Source: Candidatus Sulfotelmatobacter sp.
GTDB taxonomy: Bacteria > Acidobacteriota > Terriglobia > Terriglobales > Acidobacteriaceae
Reading direction: 5' to 3'
DNA: 34,593 nucleotides
Assembly (NCBI GenBank): GCA_030041475.1
Contig: JASHNU010000053.1
Location: 1-34,593 of the forward strand
Positions 1 to 8,927 of this stretch are shown here, one piece after another (positions within the stretch are counted from its first letter, which is position 1; the number at the start of each line of letters is the position of its first letter). Below the pieces are notes generated by a model that did no database searches, was not told the DNA's origin, and worked only from the letters and a program-made list of their open reading frames with translations. The translations under genes were made by a program, and so were the position numbers.

Positions 1-703
1 CACTCCAGGCCCATCCGTATTGTGGCAGGTGAATCAGCCCGAAGGGCAGCGCTGTGAGCACGACACCCCACACCGCGCCGATCCTCCGTGCCAGCACGGG
101 ATACATGAAGCCGCGGAAAAACAGCTCCTCCATCAGCGGCCCCAGAGTCACGGCGATCAGCGAAAGCAGATAGGCGTCGCGCGGCCGATCGAAGAGATGC
201 TCAAACGGAGTCTCCTTGGGCATCGGCAGCAGGCTTTGGAGTGCGCTGAGCGAGAGCAGCAACACGAATCCCAGCGCTAGCAGCTTCCACTCCGAGTGCG
301 GCCAGTTCCAGCGCACCGCCTGCCAAAACTGCACGTGGTACTTGCCCTCGACCAGCGCGATCATGAACGCCGCCACAACGATATAGAGCAGAAATTGGGA
401 GACCAGCAGTACGATGGGCTTCTGCGCCACGTCGGCGAGGCTCGTGCGCGGGTAGACGAACCACTTCGCGGCCAACAGAACCGCGAACTGCGACACCAGC
501 ATTGCGATCAAAGTCAGCGCCGTGATCGCCAGCACATCCCAGCCATTCCAGACAGGATTCTCGACGAGAGAGGGCGGAGCAGAGGCCAGGCTCGGTGGGG
601 CACCGAATTCAGAAGCAAGCGGATCTTGCTCGGTAGAGCTCGCACGTGGCTCGGGCTGGGGGTCCAGCTGCGGGTCAAACTGCGAATTGTCGGAGGATGA
701 CAA
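1..703 (-). CDS. CPBP (CAAX/Abi) family intramembrane metalloprotease, C-terminus cut by window edge
   Basis: The reading frame is open from a TTG at 703 to the left edge of the window (234 residues seen). After a Pro/Ser/Glu-rich, probably cytoplasmic stretch of about 55 residues there are several hydrophobic helices. They are followed by the family's first motif MEELFFRG (EExxxR type) and the second motif FGLIH (FxxxH type), which supply the Glu and His residues of the presumed intramembrane active site. The family includes CAAX prenyl proteases and bacteriocin-immunity proteins; no substrate can be named here. The TTG lies 13 nt after the uvrA stop and has GAAGG about 10 nt upstream. No ATG occurs in frame before the first membrane helix, so the start is tentative. 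It is probably co-transcribed with uvrA. The third conserved motif lies beyond the window. Confidence 0.85.
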   Translation of the reverse strand, partial: MSSSDNSQFDPQLDPQPEPRASSTEQDPLASEFGAPPSLASAPPSLVENPVWNGWDVLAITALTLIAMLVSQFAVLLAAKWFVYPRTSLADVAQKPIVLLVSQFLLYIVVAAFMIALVEGKYHVQFWQAVRWNWPHSEWKLLALGFVLLLSLSALQSLLPMPKETPFEHLFDRPRDAYLLSLIAVTLGPLMEELFFRGFMYPVLARRIGAVWGVVLTALPFGLIHLPQYGWAWS

Positions 704-716
704 GAAAGAATTGCCT

Positions 717-3524
717 TCAGCTGACGACTGTCACTTGAGCACTGGGTACTGCCTTTCCAAAATAACCTGCCAGCGCCTGGCCGGTGTACGACTTCTTCAC
801 TCGCGCTACCTGCTCCGGCGTGCCCTGGGCTACGAGCCGCCCGCCATCTTCGCCGCCCTCAGGGCCGAGATCGATGATCCAGTCGGCGTTGCGGATCACG
901 TCCAGATTGTGCTCGATGATGATGATCGAATTGCCGAGATCGGTCAAACGGTGCAGCACGTCGAGCAGTTTCTTGACGTCGTCGAAGTGCAGGCCGGTCG
1001 TGGGCTCGTCGAGCAGATAGAGCGTCTTGCCGGTCTGCCGCTTCGAGAGTTCGCGTGCCAGTTTGATGCGCTGGGCCTCGCCGCCGGAGAGCGTGACTGC
1101 CGATTGGCCGAGATGAATGTAGCCAAGGCCGACGTCCACCAGCGTTTGCAGCTTCTGCTTGACCTGCGGGATGTTTTCGAGAATGGGCAGAGCGTCGGAG
1201 ACCGGCATTTCGAGCAGGTCGGCGATCGAATAGCCGTTGTATTTGACGGCCAGAGTTTCCGAGTTGTAACGGCGCCCGCCGCAGACTTCGCACAGCACGT
1301 ACACGTCGGGCAGAAAATTCATTTCGATGCGGCGCTGGCCCTCGCCCTGGCAGGCCTCGCAGCGCCCGCCGGAAACGTTGAAGGAAAAGCGCCCAGCCTT
1401 GTAGCCGCGCTCGCGCGATTCGGGCAGCATGGCGTACAGATCGCGAATGGCGGTGAAGACTCCGGTGTAGGTGGCAGGATTAGAGCGCGGAGTGCGTCCG
1501 ATGGGCGACTGATCGATGCGAATGACCTTGTCGACATGCTCCGCGCCGGAAATCGATTTATGCTCGCCTGCCTTCTCGCGCGAGCGGTAAAGCTGTCGCG
1601 CCAGCGCGCGATACAGGATGTCGTTGACCAGCGTCGACTTGCCCGAGCCGGAAACGCCGGTCACGACGGTCATCACGCCCAGTGGGAACGTGACGTCGAG
1701 ATTCTTGAGATTGTTTTCCTTCGCACCCAGAATCGTAAGCCCCGCGCCGTTTTTCTGCCGCCGCTCCGGCCGCATCTCGATCTGCGCTCGGCCCGCGATG
1801 TAGGCTCCGGTCAGCGAGTTCGGTTCGCGCATGATTTCTTCCGGCGTGCCGTGTGCCACAAGATTTCCGCCATGCCGGCCCGCGCCCGGGCCGAGATCGA
1901 CCACGTAATCGGCGCGCCGGATCGTTTCTTCATCGTGCTCAACGACGAGCACGGTGTTGCCGAGATCGCGCAAATTTTCGAGCGCATTCAGCAGCCGGTC
2001 GTTGTCGCGGTGGTGCAAACCGATCGACGGCTCGTCGAGGACGTATAGCACGCCGCGCAGCTTCGATCCGATCTGCGTGGCCAGGCGAATGCGCTGGCCC
2101 TCACCGCCGGACAATGTCGCCGCCGAACGGTCGAGCGAGATGTATCCCAGGCCGACGGCATTCAGAAATTGCAAGCGCTCGACGACTTCGTGCATCACAC
2201 GGCCCGCGATCGCGGCTTCGCGCCCGGCCAGTTCGATCCCCTGCGCCACTTCGAGCGACCGCGAAACCGGCATGGCGGTGAACTCGGTAATCGACATTCC
2301 ATTCACCTTCACGGCCAGGCTCTCCGGCCGCAGCCGTTTTCCCTGGCATACCAGGCATTCAGTCGCCGACATATGATCCATCAGCCAGTCGCGATAACCT
2401 TCCGAAGTCGACTCCTCCAGATTCTGCTTCAGGTATCCGAAGATGCCATGAAAGCCGGTGCGGCTTCCGCGGCCGGGCTCACCGTTGAGCAGAAAATCCT
2501 GCGTCTTCTCAGGCAGCTTCTCGAACGGCGTGCTGAGATCGATGCCGTATGCCGCCGACACAATCTGCAGCTGATGAATCAGATTCTGCGACGCCGACCC
2601 CGGCCCCAAGCCGCCGTCGAGCAGCGGCTTCGACCAGTCCGTAATCACCTTCGCGGGATCGAAATCGTACCGGCTGCCCAGACCATGGCATTCCGGGCAG
2701 GCGCCATACATGCTGTTGAACGAGAACGAACGTGGCTCCAGTTGTGGCACGTTGATGCCGCAATCAGGACAGGCCAGCTTCTCCGAATACAGCGTCTCCT
2801 CGCCGTTCACGACTGCGACCTGCACCAGCCCGCCAGCCAATTTCATCGCCAGGCCGATCGACATCTCAAGTCGATGCTCGATGCCCGGCTTCACCAGTAG
2901 CCGGTCAATCACCACTTCGATGGTGTGATTCTTGCGCTTGTCGAGTGGAATGTCGTCGTCCAGATTTACCAGTTCGCCGTCAATGCGCGCCCGCGTATAG
3001 CCGTGCTTGACCAGCGTCTCCATTTCCTTCTTGAACTCGCCCTTGCGGCCCCGGACGATGGGCGCCATCACCATGACGCGGTCCTCCGGCGTCAATGCCA
3101 TCACCCGCTGCACGATCTGATCGGCCGACTGGCGGCTGATCGCGCGCCCGCACTTGGGACAATGCGGCACTCCAATCGAAGCGAATAAGAGGCGAAGGTA
3201 GTCGTAGATCTCGGTGATCGTTCCTACGGTTGAACGCGGGCTGCGGCTGGTGGTTTTTTGTTCGATCGAGATGGATGGGCTAAGTCCATCAATTGCATCA
3301 ACGTCCGGCCGTTCCATCTGGTCCAGAAACTGCCGCGCGTAGGCCGAAAGCGTCTCCACATACCGGCGCTGCCCTTCGGCATAAATCGTGTCGAAGGCAA
3401 GAGACGACTTGCCCGACCCGCTCAGCCCGGTCACGACCGTCAGTGTGTTGCGGGGAATCTCAACGTCAATGTTTTTGAGATTGTGCTGCCGGGCCCCACG
3501 GACTGAGATCTTGGTAATCGCCAT
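717..3524 (-). CDS. uvrA: UvrA, excinuclease ABC subunit A
   Basis: DNA-damage recognition ATPase of nucleotide excision repair; it loads UvrB at lesions. The 935-residue length is normal for the family. Both ABC modules are intact: Walker [10 protein letters not shown] near residues 33-41 and GVSGSGKST in the second half, with signature motifs [12 protein letters not shown] and [12 protein letters not shown]. Zinc-binding cysteine pairs are visible (CPKC near residue 120, CPDC/CPEC around 250-280, and CEAC/CEVC in the second half). The ATG at 3524 begins [19 protein letters not shown], the usual UvrA N-terminus; no good Shine-Dalgarno precedes it. A promoter candidate lies about 100 nt upstream. 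The CPBP protease gene follows 13 nt after the stop. Nothing is missing from the protein. Confidence 0.98.
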   Translation of the reverse strand: MAITKISVRGARQHNLKNIDVEIPRNTLTVVTGLSGSGKSSLAFDTIYAEGQRRYVETLSAYARQFLDQMERPDVDAIDGLSPSISIEQKTTSRSPRSTVGTITEIYDYLRLLFASIGVPHCPKCGRAISRQSADQIVQRVMALTPEDRVMVMAPIVRGRKGEFKKEMETLVKHGYTRARIDGELVNLDDDIPLDKRKNHTIEVVIDRLLVKPGIEHRLEMSIGLAMKLAGGLVQVAVVNGEETLYSEKLACPDCGINVPQLEPRSFSFNSMYGACPECHGLGSRYDFDPAKVITDWSKPLLDGGLGPGSASQNLIHQLQIVSAAYGIDLSTPFEKLPEKTQDFLLNGEPGRGSRTGFHGIFGYLKQNLEESTSEGYRDWLMDHMSATECLVCQGKRLRPESLAVKVNGMSITEFTAMPVSRSLEVAQGIELAGREAAIAGRVMHEVVERLQFLNAVGLGYISLDRSAATLSGGEGQRIRLATQIGSKLRGVLYVLDEPSIGLHHRDNDRLLNALENLRDLGNTVLVVEHDEETIRRADYVVDLGPGAGRHGGNLVAHGTPEEIMREPNSLTGAYIAGRAQIEMRPERRQKNGAGLTILGAKENNLKNLDVTFPLGVMTVVTGVSGSGKSTLVNDILYRALARQLYRSREKAGEHKSISGAEHVDKVIRIDQSPIGRTPRSNPATYTGVFTAIRDLYAMLPESRERGYKAGRFSFNVSGGRCEACQGEGQRRIEMNFLPDVYVLCEVCGGRRYNSETLAVKYNGYSIADLLEMPVSDALPILENIPQVKQKLQTLVDVGLGYIHLGQSAVTLSGGEAQRIKLARELSKRQTGKTLYLLDEPTTGLHFDDVKKLLDVLHRLTDLGNSIIIIEHNLDVIRNADWIIDLGPEGGEDGGRLVAQGTPEQVARVKKSYTGQALAGYFGKAVPSAQVTVVS

Positions 3525-3621
3525 TTCGTTACTGGTCTAAAGAGTGGGCCGGACTTCCCTTCCGTAATGTCGACAGGTAATCAGAACTGTTCGACAGTGG
3601 GAGTGCACAGCTTTACTCCGT

Positions 3622-3651
3622 ATCTTAGTCGTCAACAGCGCGGAGCGTCAA
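3622..3651 (-). promoter_or_regulatory. Candidate sigma-70 promoter of uvrA
   Basis: On the minus strand TTGACG (3651-3646) is followed after 18 nt by TAAGAT (3627-3622), placing the start of transcription near 3615 and giving uvrA a leader of about 90 nt. A short palindrome GAACTGTTC at 3584-3592 lies just downstream of that start. It resembles half-sites of Gram-positive-type LexA boxes, but its spacing is wrong, so SOS control is not claimed. Confidence 0.45.
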
Positions 3652-3764
3652 CGCGGTTAGATTGAAGGTTCGCGCCGGGATTCGAAAGGCCACGACTGCA
3701 AGAGACGCGAGAGCTGCCCCCGCAGATTCTGAATTGACTGAAGTTTGAATTTCATCAAGGTTGG

Positions 3765-3962
3765 TTGATCGTGATTTCGCTGGTTATGCCCCTGATCCTC
3801 TGCTTCACAGTGCTGGCGTCGGTCGGCTTCGGCGTGCTCGCCGCTTACGCGACGGTGTTCGCGATCCTCGCTGCCTTCCGCCCTGGCCGGCCAGAACCTG
3901 TTGTTTCCGCGCGGCCGCGCCTGGTGCTTGTTCCCACGCAGACTCACGCCAGCGGCGACTAG
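3765..3962 (+). CDS. Small hypothetical membrane protein (65 aa)
   Basis: A 65-residue frame whose first 40 residues are almost all hydrophobic or small (LVMPLILCFTVLASVGFG, then a second run ending ILAAF). They are followed by an Arg/Pro-rich tail, giving one or two membrane helices with a cytoplasmic tail. Small proteins of this style are common in Acidobacteriota, but no family is recognised. AAGG lies 6 nt before the TTG at 3765 (12 before GTG 3771); ATG at 3786 is also possible. It is divergent from uvrA and 151 nt ahead of the zinc-ribbon membrane protein. It could be a spurious frame; the opposite-strand frames here show no protein-like composition. Confidence 0.45.
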   Translation: MIVISLVMPLILCFTVLASVGFGVLAAYATVFAILAAFRPGRPEPVVSARPRLVLVPTQTHASGD

Positions 3963-4113
3963 TAAGCGCCGGAACGCTGGCGGGTGTTGCCAACCCGGAA
4001 CGCTACTTTCAAACCCCACTCTCGTAATTTGCGACGTGGCCCCCCTCTTTTCCTAGCATTGCCCCATGAAGACCGTGCTGACCGGCGAACTTGCCCGCAA
4101 GCGGCAATAGATC

Positions 4114-4404
4114 ATGAAGAGCCACAATTTTCTCCTGATTGGTCTGCTGGCCCTCGTGTCCATTGCAGCGCTCGTTTTCAGCAGACTGCCGCGGGGCGGT
4201 CCTTATCGGTTGTGGATCTTGCTGGGCTCGATCCTCACGCTGGAGTTGGGCGGAATCTACGGCATCGCTCAGCACGACAACAAATTGTGCCGGGATCTGG
4301 GATTCATGTGCCCATTCTGCGGCAAGCCCCTCTATGAAGCCCGGGCACTGATTGTCAACACGCTCTGCCCAAAGTGCGGGAGGGACGTTCAGCCGCGGCC
4401 TTAA
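4114..4404 (+). CDS. Small membrane protein with C-terminal zinc ribbon (96 aa)
   Basis: Two membrane helices (about residues 6-23 and 31-52) are followed by a zinc ribbon with knuckles CPFCGK and CPKCGR separated by 17 residues, so the metal site sits at the C-terminus. The function is unknown; it may be a small membrane-anchored zinc-binding adaptor. The ATG at 4114 has no strong Shine-Dalgarno. A 14-codon open frame (4066-4110, ATG to TAG) ends 3 nt upstream and could provide translational coupling or act as a leader peptide, but it is short enough to be chance. The cysteine pairs and clean helices make the main frame convincing. Confidence 0.75.
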   Translation: MKSHNFLLIGLLALVSIAALVFSRLPRGGPYRLWILLGSILTLELGGIYGIAQHDNKLCRDLGFMCPFCGKPLYEARALIVNTLCPKCGRDVQPRP

Positions 4405-4543
4405 GTGATGCCATGTCGAAGGCGCAATCGCGGATTGCAGTTTCAGAAGCATACGCCTGGCCGCCGGAAACGCCGCAGGTCCAAAGCTACTCGTTACCTC
4501 ATCGTGATAGCATTGGCTTGAAATCCTCCCTCCGCCGCTTAAC

Positions 4544-6610
4544 ATGTCCCGCATTCGCTCCATCTCGCTGGGCCTGACCTTGGTGAGCCTCGTGTGCTCG
4601 CGTGCCTCTGCCGCCAACGAGCCCTCTCCATGGCTCGAAATCCACTCCACGCACTTCACCGTCATCACGGACGCTGGCGAAAAGAAAGGCCGCGAGGTCG
4701 CGCTGCGTTTTGAGCAGATGCGGGCGGTTTTCGGGAATCTGCTGGGAAAAGAACGGCTGAATCAGCCGGTACCGCTGACCATCTTCGCCTTCAAGAGCGA
4801 CAAGACTTATTACCAACTTACGCCGCTGCGCAATGGCGAGCCGATCGACGTGCCGGGATTTTTTCTTCCCGGCGACGATCTGGACTTCATCGCGCTGAAC
4901 CTGTTCGAACCGGAACCATGGCGCGCTGTCGCGCATGATTTCGCGCACATGCTTCTCAACTACAACTATCCCCCGGCCCAGGGATGGTTCGACGAGGGCC
5001 TGGCGGAATATTTCAGCTCGATCCGCGTCGACGACAAGCGCGTCGACATCGGCGGCGATCCTGAGCTCCAGGCTTCGGGCACCCTGGATTTGCTCGGCAA
5101 CCAGCGCGACATGCGCCCGCAGAAATCCCTGACCGAGTTGCTGGGAGCGCAGGTCTGGCTCTCGATTCCCGACCTGTTCACGATGCGGCACGACACATCC
5201 ACCTACAACGAAGGCACGCATCACACGCTCTTCTACGCCGAGTCGTGGATAGTAATGCATTACCTGCTGCACGAGAAGAAGCTACCCGAGACGGGAAGCT
5301 ATTTTAATCTCGTGCTGAACCAGCACATGCCTGTCGAAGATGGGATTCAGAAGGCGTATGGCATGAGCTCCGTGCAGCTGGAGCAGGCAGTCAAAGACTA
5401 CTTTCATGCCCAGAGTACGTTGCTCAGAGCACTCGACGCGGCTCGCACCACCCAGGGTGTTAATTCTTCTCCCGCGAATCCAGCCGACGCCGAACAGGCC
5501 TACCACTTCCCCGCTCCTGTTGGTCCCGAAGACTCGGCGATCACCTCGAAAACGTTGCTCGAGGCTGACGCGCGCGCTTTGTATGCCGGAGTTCAAATCC
5601 GCATCCCCGATCGGCGCGACTACGGACTGAAACAGCTGCAAGCTCTGGCGACCTCGCCCACTCCGGCCGAAGTGAGGGCCGAGGCCAAGAGACAAGAAGA
5701 ACAAAAGAAGGAACTGGAGGATGTCGGCCTGCTTCCGACGATCACGGTCGGCAATGAAATCGCCCATCGCTGTCTGGCCTGGGACCATATCCAGCGTGGC
5801 GAATTTGACGACGCCCTGACCGAACTTTCCGATGCCGCCGCCCTGAATCACAACGACATGTGGGTGCGCTATTACCTCTCGGTTCTGAAGTACCGCCTGG
5901 CGGATTCCAAGCACACAAGCATGCAGGGCTTGCCGAACATGATGCTGGACTTGAAGGCCGTACTCGAGTGGAACACGGAATTTGCCAGCGCCTACGACCT
6001 GTTGGCGCTGGCGCGCAACGAGGGCGGAGGCGCGACCGCCGCTATGCAGGCGGAGCGCGCCGCGATAAATCTGAGCCCGCGCGATGAGCGCTACATGTAC
6101 CACATGGCGCTCATTTACATCGCAGGCAAGAAATGGGAAGCGGCGCAGGCACTGCTCGATCGACTCAAAGCGAGCCCCAATTCTCAGATTGCCGGGCTGG
6201 CCCGCGACCGCCTGAACGAGATTGCCAGCGAACGCAAGTACGGCCTGATGGGGGCTACGCTGCCGCAGCCGAGATACACTCCGCAAAAGTCACCATTCGA
6301 CGTGCTGGAAGAAGATGCGGCCAAGCGCGCCGCGGCAGAGAAGGCTACGCAATCAGGACCGGCGGACACGCGTCCCACAAAATATCTGCAAGGACGCCTG
6401 GTTGCCGTGGACTGCTCGCAATCGCCGGCGGCCATTCTCACGGTTGCGACGGAAGGAGCGCAGCTCAAACTCCGCGCCGGGGATTACAAGTCGCTGCTGC
6501 TGATCGGCGCCGACGACTTCTCCTGCAGCTGGCGTGACCGCAAGGTCAGCGTGAACTACAAGCCCGGCGGATCGGCGGACGGGGACCTGGTATCGCTCGA
6601 AGTGAGGTAA
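4544..6610 (+). CDS. Secreted gluzincin-like (peptidase MA type) protein with TPR repeats; HExxH altered to HDFAH
   Basis: 688 residues with a signal peptide (cleavage near A23/A24). Residues about 30-160 match the peptidase-MA/DUF1570-like pattern: a short helix with HDFAH (131-135), then WFDEGLAEYFSS (148-159), whose Glu would be the third zinc ligand. The catalytic Glu of HExxH is Asp here, so hydrolytic activity is doubtful. A helical TPR-like segment follows (about 400-570). The C-terminal 75 residues form a separate small domain (LQGRLVAVDC to the end), which I recall from other acidobacterial surface proteins. It is probably periplasmic or surface-located. The ATG at 4544 lacks a clear Shine-Dalgarno. 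The barrel protein gene begins 19 nt after the stop, suggesting one transcript. The protease-like fold is confident; activity is not. Confidence 0.85.
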   Translation: MSRIRSISLGLTLVSLVCSRASAANEPSPWLEIHSTHFTVITDAGEKKGREVALRFEQMRAVFGNLLGKERLNQPVPLTIFAFKSDKTYYQLTPLRNGEPIDVPGFFLPGDDLDFIALNLFEPEPWRAVAHDFAHMLLNYNYPPAQGWFDEGLAEYFSSIRVDDKRVDIGGDPELQASGTLDLLGNQRDMRPQKSLTELLGAQVWLSIPDLFTMRHDTSTYNEGTHHTLFYAESWIVMHYLLHEKKLPETGSYFNLVLNQHMPVEDGIQKAYGMSSVQLEQAVKDYFHAQSTLLRALDAARTTQGVNSSPANPADAEQAYHFPAPVGPEDSAITSKTLLEADARALYAGVQIRIPDRRDYGLKQLQALATSPTPAEVRAEAKRQEEQKKELEDVGLLPTITVGNEIAHRCLAWDHIQRGEFDDALTELSDAAALNHNDMWVRYYLSVLKYRLADSKHTSMQGLPNMMLDLKAVLEWNTEFASAYDLLALARNEGGGATAAMQAERAAINLSPRDERYMYHMALIYIAGKKWEAAQALLDRLKASPNSQIAGLARDRLNEIASERKYGLMGATLPQPRYTPQKSPFDVLEEDAAKRAAAEKATQSGPADTRPTKYLQGRLVAVDCSQSPAAILTVATEGAQLKLRAGDYKSLLLIGADDFSCSWRDRKVSVNYKPGGSADGDLVSLEVR

Positions 6611-6629
6611 AGAGGTGAGATAAGAAAGA

Positions 6630-7412
6630 GTGATCCATTTCTCGCGGCCCGCACTCGCACTGGCGCTGTTCCTACTCCTCGGAAGAAGCAGTCTCGTGGG
6701 GCAACTGGCCGGCTCCGAGCCCACCATCTCCACCGACCGCCCGTCGGTAGCCAACTCGAGCGTGGTGGTTCCCAAGGGTTACCTGCAAGTAGAAAATGGG
6801 CTGCTCGTCACCAGAACACAAGGGCAATACGTTCTAGACCTTCCCGAAACAAATCTGCGAGTCGGTTTGCTGGATAAAACCGAACTGCGCTTTTCAGTCC
6901 CTGATTACTTCCACACCCTGACGGGAAATCCTCCGCCCTCCGGCTTTGGCGACAGCGCGATTGGTATGAAACAGCAACTCGGTCGACTCCCTGAAAACTG
7001 GAATGTGGCGGTCATCTTCTTCCTGAGCCTGCCCACGGGCGCCAACTCCATCTCGAGTCACGGCTACGACCCCGGGTTGCAGCTTCCCTGGTCTCATCAG
7101 CTCTCAGCAAATTGGACCGCCGCCGGTCAAGTCGCTTTCTATTGGCCCACGCTGGCGGGCACACACAATTTCACCAGCGAGACCACGTTCGTTTTCGATC
7201 ACCAGTTGACTAAACCGTGGGATGCATTCGTCGAGTACGCCGGAGATTTTCCCGATCGCGGAGGGTCGCGGCAGTTGCTGCATTTTGGGAGCGCCTATAA
7301 GATCACGGCCCGCCAGCAGCTCGATTTTCAGCTTGCGGCCGGACTCTCGCGCGCGGCGCCGGACATGTTTGTCGGGGTCGGCTATTCATTTTTGCTTCGG
7401 ATAGCAAAGTGA
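6630..7412 (+). CDS. Outer-membrane beta-barrel protein (phenol MetA-pathway-like / transporter family)
   Basis: 260 residues with a signal peptide (hydrophobic core ALALALFLLLG). The mature part starts with TDRPSVANSSVVVPKG, then a Leu-Gln-Val-Glu-Asn-Gly strand. This matches the start of the family of bacterial outer-membrane proteins annotated as putative MetA-pathway of phenol degradation. Alternating hydrophobic/aromatic strands continue to the end, as in a barrel (for example the final strand of aromatic and aliphatic residues before RIAK). The family name does not imply phenol metabolism; the likely role is an outer-membrane channel or structural barrel. The start is GTG 6630, with AGAAAGA directly upstream and GAGGTGAG further off. 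It follows the gluzincin-like gene by 19 nt, so it is probably the second gene of that operon. Confidence 0.75.
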   Translation: MIHFSRPALALALFLLLGRSSLVGQLAGSEPTISTDRPSVANSSVVVPKGYLQVENGLLVTRTQGQYVLDLPETNLRVGLLDKTELRFSVPDYFHTLTGNPPPSGFGDSAIGMKQQLGRLPENWNVAVIFFLSLPTGANSISSHGYDPGLQLPWSHQLSANWTAAGQVAFYWPTLAGTHNFTSETTFVFDHQLTKPWDAFVEYAGDFPDRGGSRQLLHFGSAYKITARQQLDFQLAAGLSRAAPDMFVGVGYSFLLRIAK

Positions 7413-7443
7413 AAATTTCAGTACGGGCCGACTTCCGCGCCCC

Positions 7444-7472
7444 TTGCGCCTTTTCCGCGCGGGGTGCACAAT
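7444..7472 (+). promoter_or_regulatory. Candidate promoter of the OmpA-like gene, with a palindrome over the -10 box
   Basis: TTGCGC (7444-7449), a 17-nt spacer and CACAAT (7467-7472) place a start near 7479, about 64 nt before the OmpA-like ATG. The -10 hexamer is embedded in a perfect 12-nt palindrome, GCACAATTGTGC (7466-7477), which could be an operator for a repressor that occludes the -10 box. Confidence 0.4.
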
Positions 7473-7542
7473 TGTGCGGTAACTCGACACCGCCATCAGG
7501 CTGAAGTCCAGCCCCTGATGTCCATCCTCGAAGGAGGTCGAA

Positions 7543-8397
7543 ATGAAAACGCACCTTTCCCCGACACTTCTGTTGGCCTTCGCCCTTGCGCTACCCGGCC
7601 CGGCCCAACGAGCTCAAGCCCAGGGCAATTCCAACACTGGCAACCCGCCATCGACACAATCTGCCGGTCCGATGAACGTGGACCTGGAGCCGCTGCAATC
7701 GCCCAAGAGCACGAACTTCTGGGATGGCGACGATCCCAACTTCGTCAACCTGATCACTCACCCGTTCGCCAACAAGAAATACGTGCAGCGGCTGACACGG
7801 CCGATTAAAGACCGGCTGAACGAACTCGATGAACTGACCTCGGCGAACGCAAGAGCGATCAAAGATGTCGACGCCCGCTCCCAGCAAGGGCTGCAACTGG
7901 CCTCGGAGAATACCACCCTGGCCGATGCCCACGCCACCGATGCCGGAACAAAGGCACAGTCGGCGCAGCAGGCGGCCATGCAGGCTTCCAACCGCGTTTC
8001 TTCCGCCGAAGAGCGGGTGGGCAGTCTCGATCAATACCGGGCCAGCGCCCTGACGGAGATTCGCTTCGCCCCCGGCCAGAGCCTTCTCAGCAAAAACGCC
8101 AAAGACGCGCTCGATAACCTGGCTGCCCCGCTAAAGGATCAGCACAGCTACGTGATCGAAGTGCGCGGCTATTCATCCGGCCATGGCCAGGCAGCCATCG
8201 CGGCCTCCCAGAAGATGGCCGATTCTGTGGTGCGCTATCTTGTACTCAGCCACAACATCCCGGTGTATCGCATCTACGTGCTGAGCATGGGCGACGCCCC
8301 ACTTGCGGCTGACGCCGGCACTGCCAAGCGCGTGAGCGGGGGAAGAGTAGAAATCAGCCTGCTGAAGAACGATCTGGTCAGCTCAGCGCAGCGTTAA
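7543..8397 (+). CDS. Secreted OmpA-family C-terminal domain protein
   Basis: 284 residues. There is a signal peptide (cleavage after AQA near 25-27) and a linker, then an Ala/Gln/Ser-rich helical region (about 85-165) likely to form a coiled coil. A C-terminal OmpA-like domain follows (about 170-275): the strand TEIRFAPGQSLLSKNAK, then IEVRGYSSG and a helix leading to VYRIYVLSMGDA. The usual Asp of the OmpA peptidoglycan-binding TD..G motif is replaced by Ser (GYSSGHG), and the NxxLSxxRA helix is divergent, so peptidoglycan binding is uncertain. It is likely periplasmic, bridging the outer membrane and the wall. GGAGG sits 5 nt before the ATG at 7543. A hairpin terminator follows at 8414, so it forms its own unit. 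Confidence 0.85.
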   Translation: MKTHLSPTLLLAFALALPGPAQRAQAQGNSNTGNPPSTQSAGPMNVDLEPLQSPKSTNFWDGDDPNFVNLITHPFANKKYVQRLTRPIKDRLNELDELTSANARAIKDVDARSQQGLQLASENTTLADAHATDAGTKAQSAQQAAMQASNRVSSAEERVGSLDQYRASALTEIRFAPGQSLLSKNAKDALDNLAAPLKDQHSYVIEVRGYSSGHGQAAIAASQKMADSVVRYLVLSHNIPVYRIYVLSMGDAPLAADAGTAKRVSGGRVEISLLKNDLVSSAQR

Positions 8398-8413
8398 AGC
8401 CATTTGCATGAAC

Positions 8414-8439
8414 GGGCGGGCCATTCCGGCTCGCCCTTT
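8414..8439 (+). terminator. Rho-independent terminator after the OmpA-like gene
   Basis: GGGCGGGCC (8414-8422), loop ATTCC, GGCTCGCCC (8428-8436) and then TTT form a 9-bp stem with one G-U pair. It lies 17 nt past the stop codon. It overlaps the region of an upstream ATG (8408) of the next gene, which argues for the later start at 8443. Confidence 0.75.
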
Positions 8440-8442
8440 GTT

Positions 8443-8826
8443 ATGCCCTGGCGATACGTCATCCACGGCCCGATGCGCCTGGTGGTCAGTACCGGATGGG
8501 AGCGTGTGACATTTGCCGAGTTGAAGGCCCACCAAGACCAGCTCGGCAGCGATCCTGATTTCGATCCCACATTCAATCAACTGGTGGATGGAACCGCGGT
8601 CACTGGCCTCGAGGCGTCGATGGAACAGATCAGATCCCTCGCCACTCGCAAGCTCTTTTCCCCCACCTCTCGGCGTGCGTTTGTGGCTCCCAATCCCGCT
8701 GTGTTCGGCGTTGGAAGGATGTGGACGGCCTACCACGAAATAGCAACGGGACTGGAGAACGTAAAGATGTTCTACGATCTGGCGGCAGCGCAGCAATGGC
8801 TCGGACTAAAAGAACTTCCGCGTTAA
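8443..8826 (+). CDS. Small hypothetical cytosolic protein (SpoIIAA/STAS-like fold guess)
   Basis: 127 residues with no signal peptide or membrane helix. It begins with a strand (MPWRYVIHGPMRLVVSTGW), then a helix, FNQLVDGTAVTGLEAS, SPTSRRAFVAPNPAVFGVGR and a closing helix. The alternating strand/helix pattern resembles a widespread uncharacterised family with a SpoIIAA-like fold; this is recall from pattern only, and no function is assigned. The start is set at ATG 8443 rather than upstream ATGs because the upstream stretch is occupied by the terminator of the OmpA-like gene and adds residues unlike the rest. No Shine-Dalgarno is seen, so the mRNA may be read through from upstream or start elsewhere. 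Confidence 0.65.
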   Translation: MPWRYVIHGPMRLVVSTGWERVTFAELKAHQDQLGSDPDFDPTFNQLVDGTAVTGLEASMEQIRSLATRKLFSPTSRRAFVAPNPAVFGVGRMWTAYHEIATGLENVKMFYDLAAAQQWLGLKELPR

Positions 8827-8927
8827 TAACAACGAGTGTTGGTTTCGCGACTCCGGTGACGAGAATCGGTGTACAATCGCTGCCGTTTTGACAGTAGCAA
8901 CAACTCTGAAAGCGAGGACGAACCCGC

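Noticed and set aside
522-2048. A 508-codon open frame on the plus strand
   Set aside because: It lies opposite uvrA, whose protein is fully conserved; long antisense frames are a by-product of high GC. Its translation shows no domain.
3584-3592. GAACTGTTC as a LexA box for uvrA
   Set aside because: Arms are separated by one base instead of four; it does not match the known Gram-positive-type or E. coli-type LexA sites.
3657-4019. A 120-codon minus-strand frame opposite the small membrane protein
   Set aside because: Arg/His/Gln-rich random-looking translation with no hydrophobic or motif pattern, while the plus-strand frame has clean helices.
5282-6286. A 334-codon frame opposite the gluzincin/TPR gene
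   Set aside because: Antisense shadow; composition is Arg/Gly/Val-rich and no family is seen.
8404-8442. Earlier starts for the gene at 8443
   Set aside because: The stretch forms the terminator hairpin of the OmpA-like gene; the extra residues have no resemblance to the rest of the protein.
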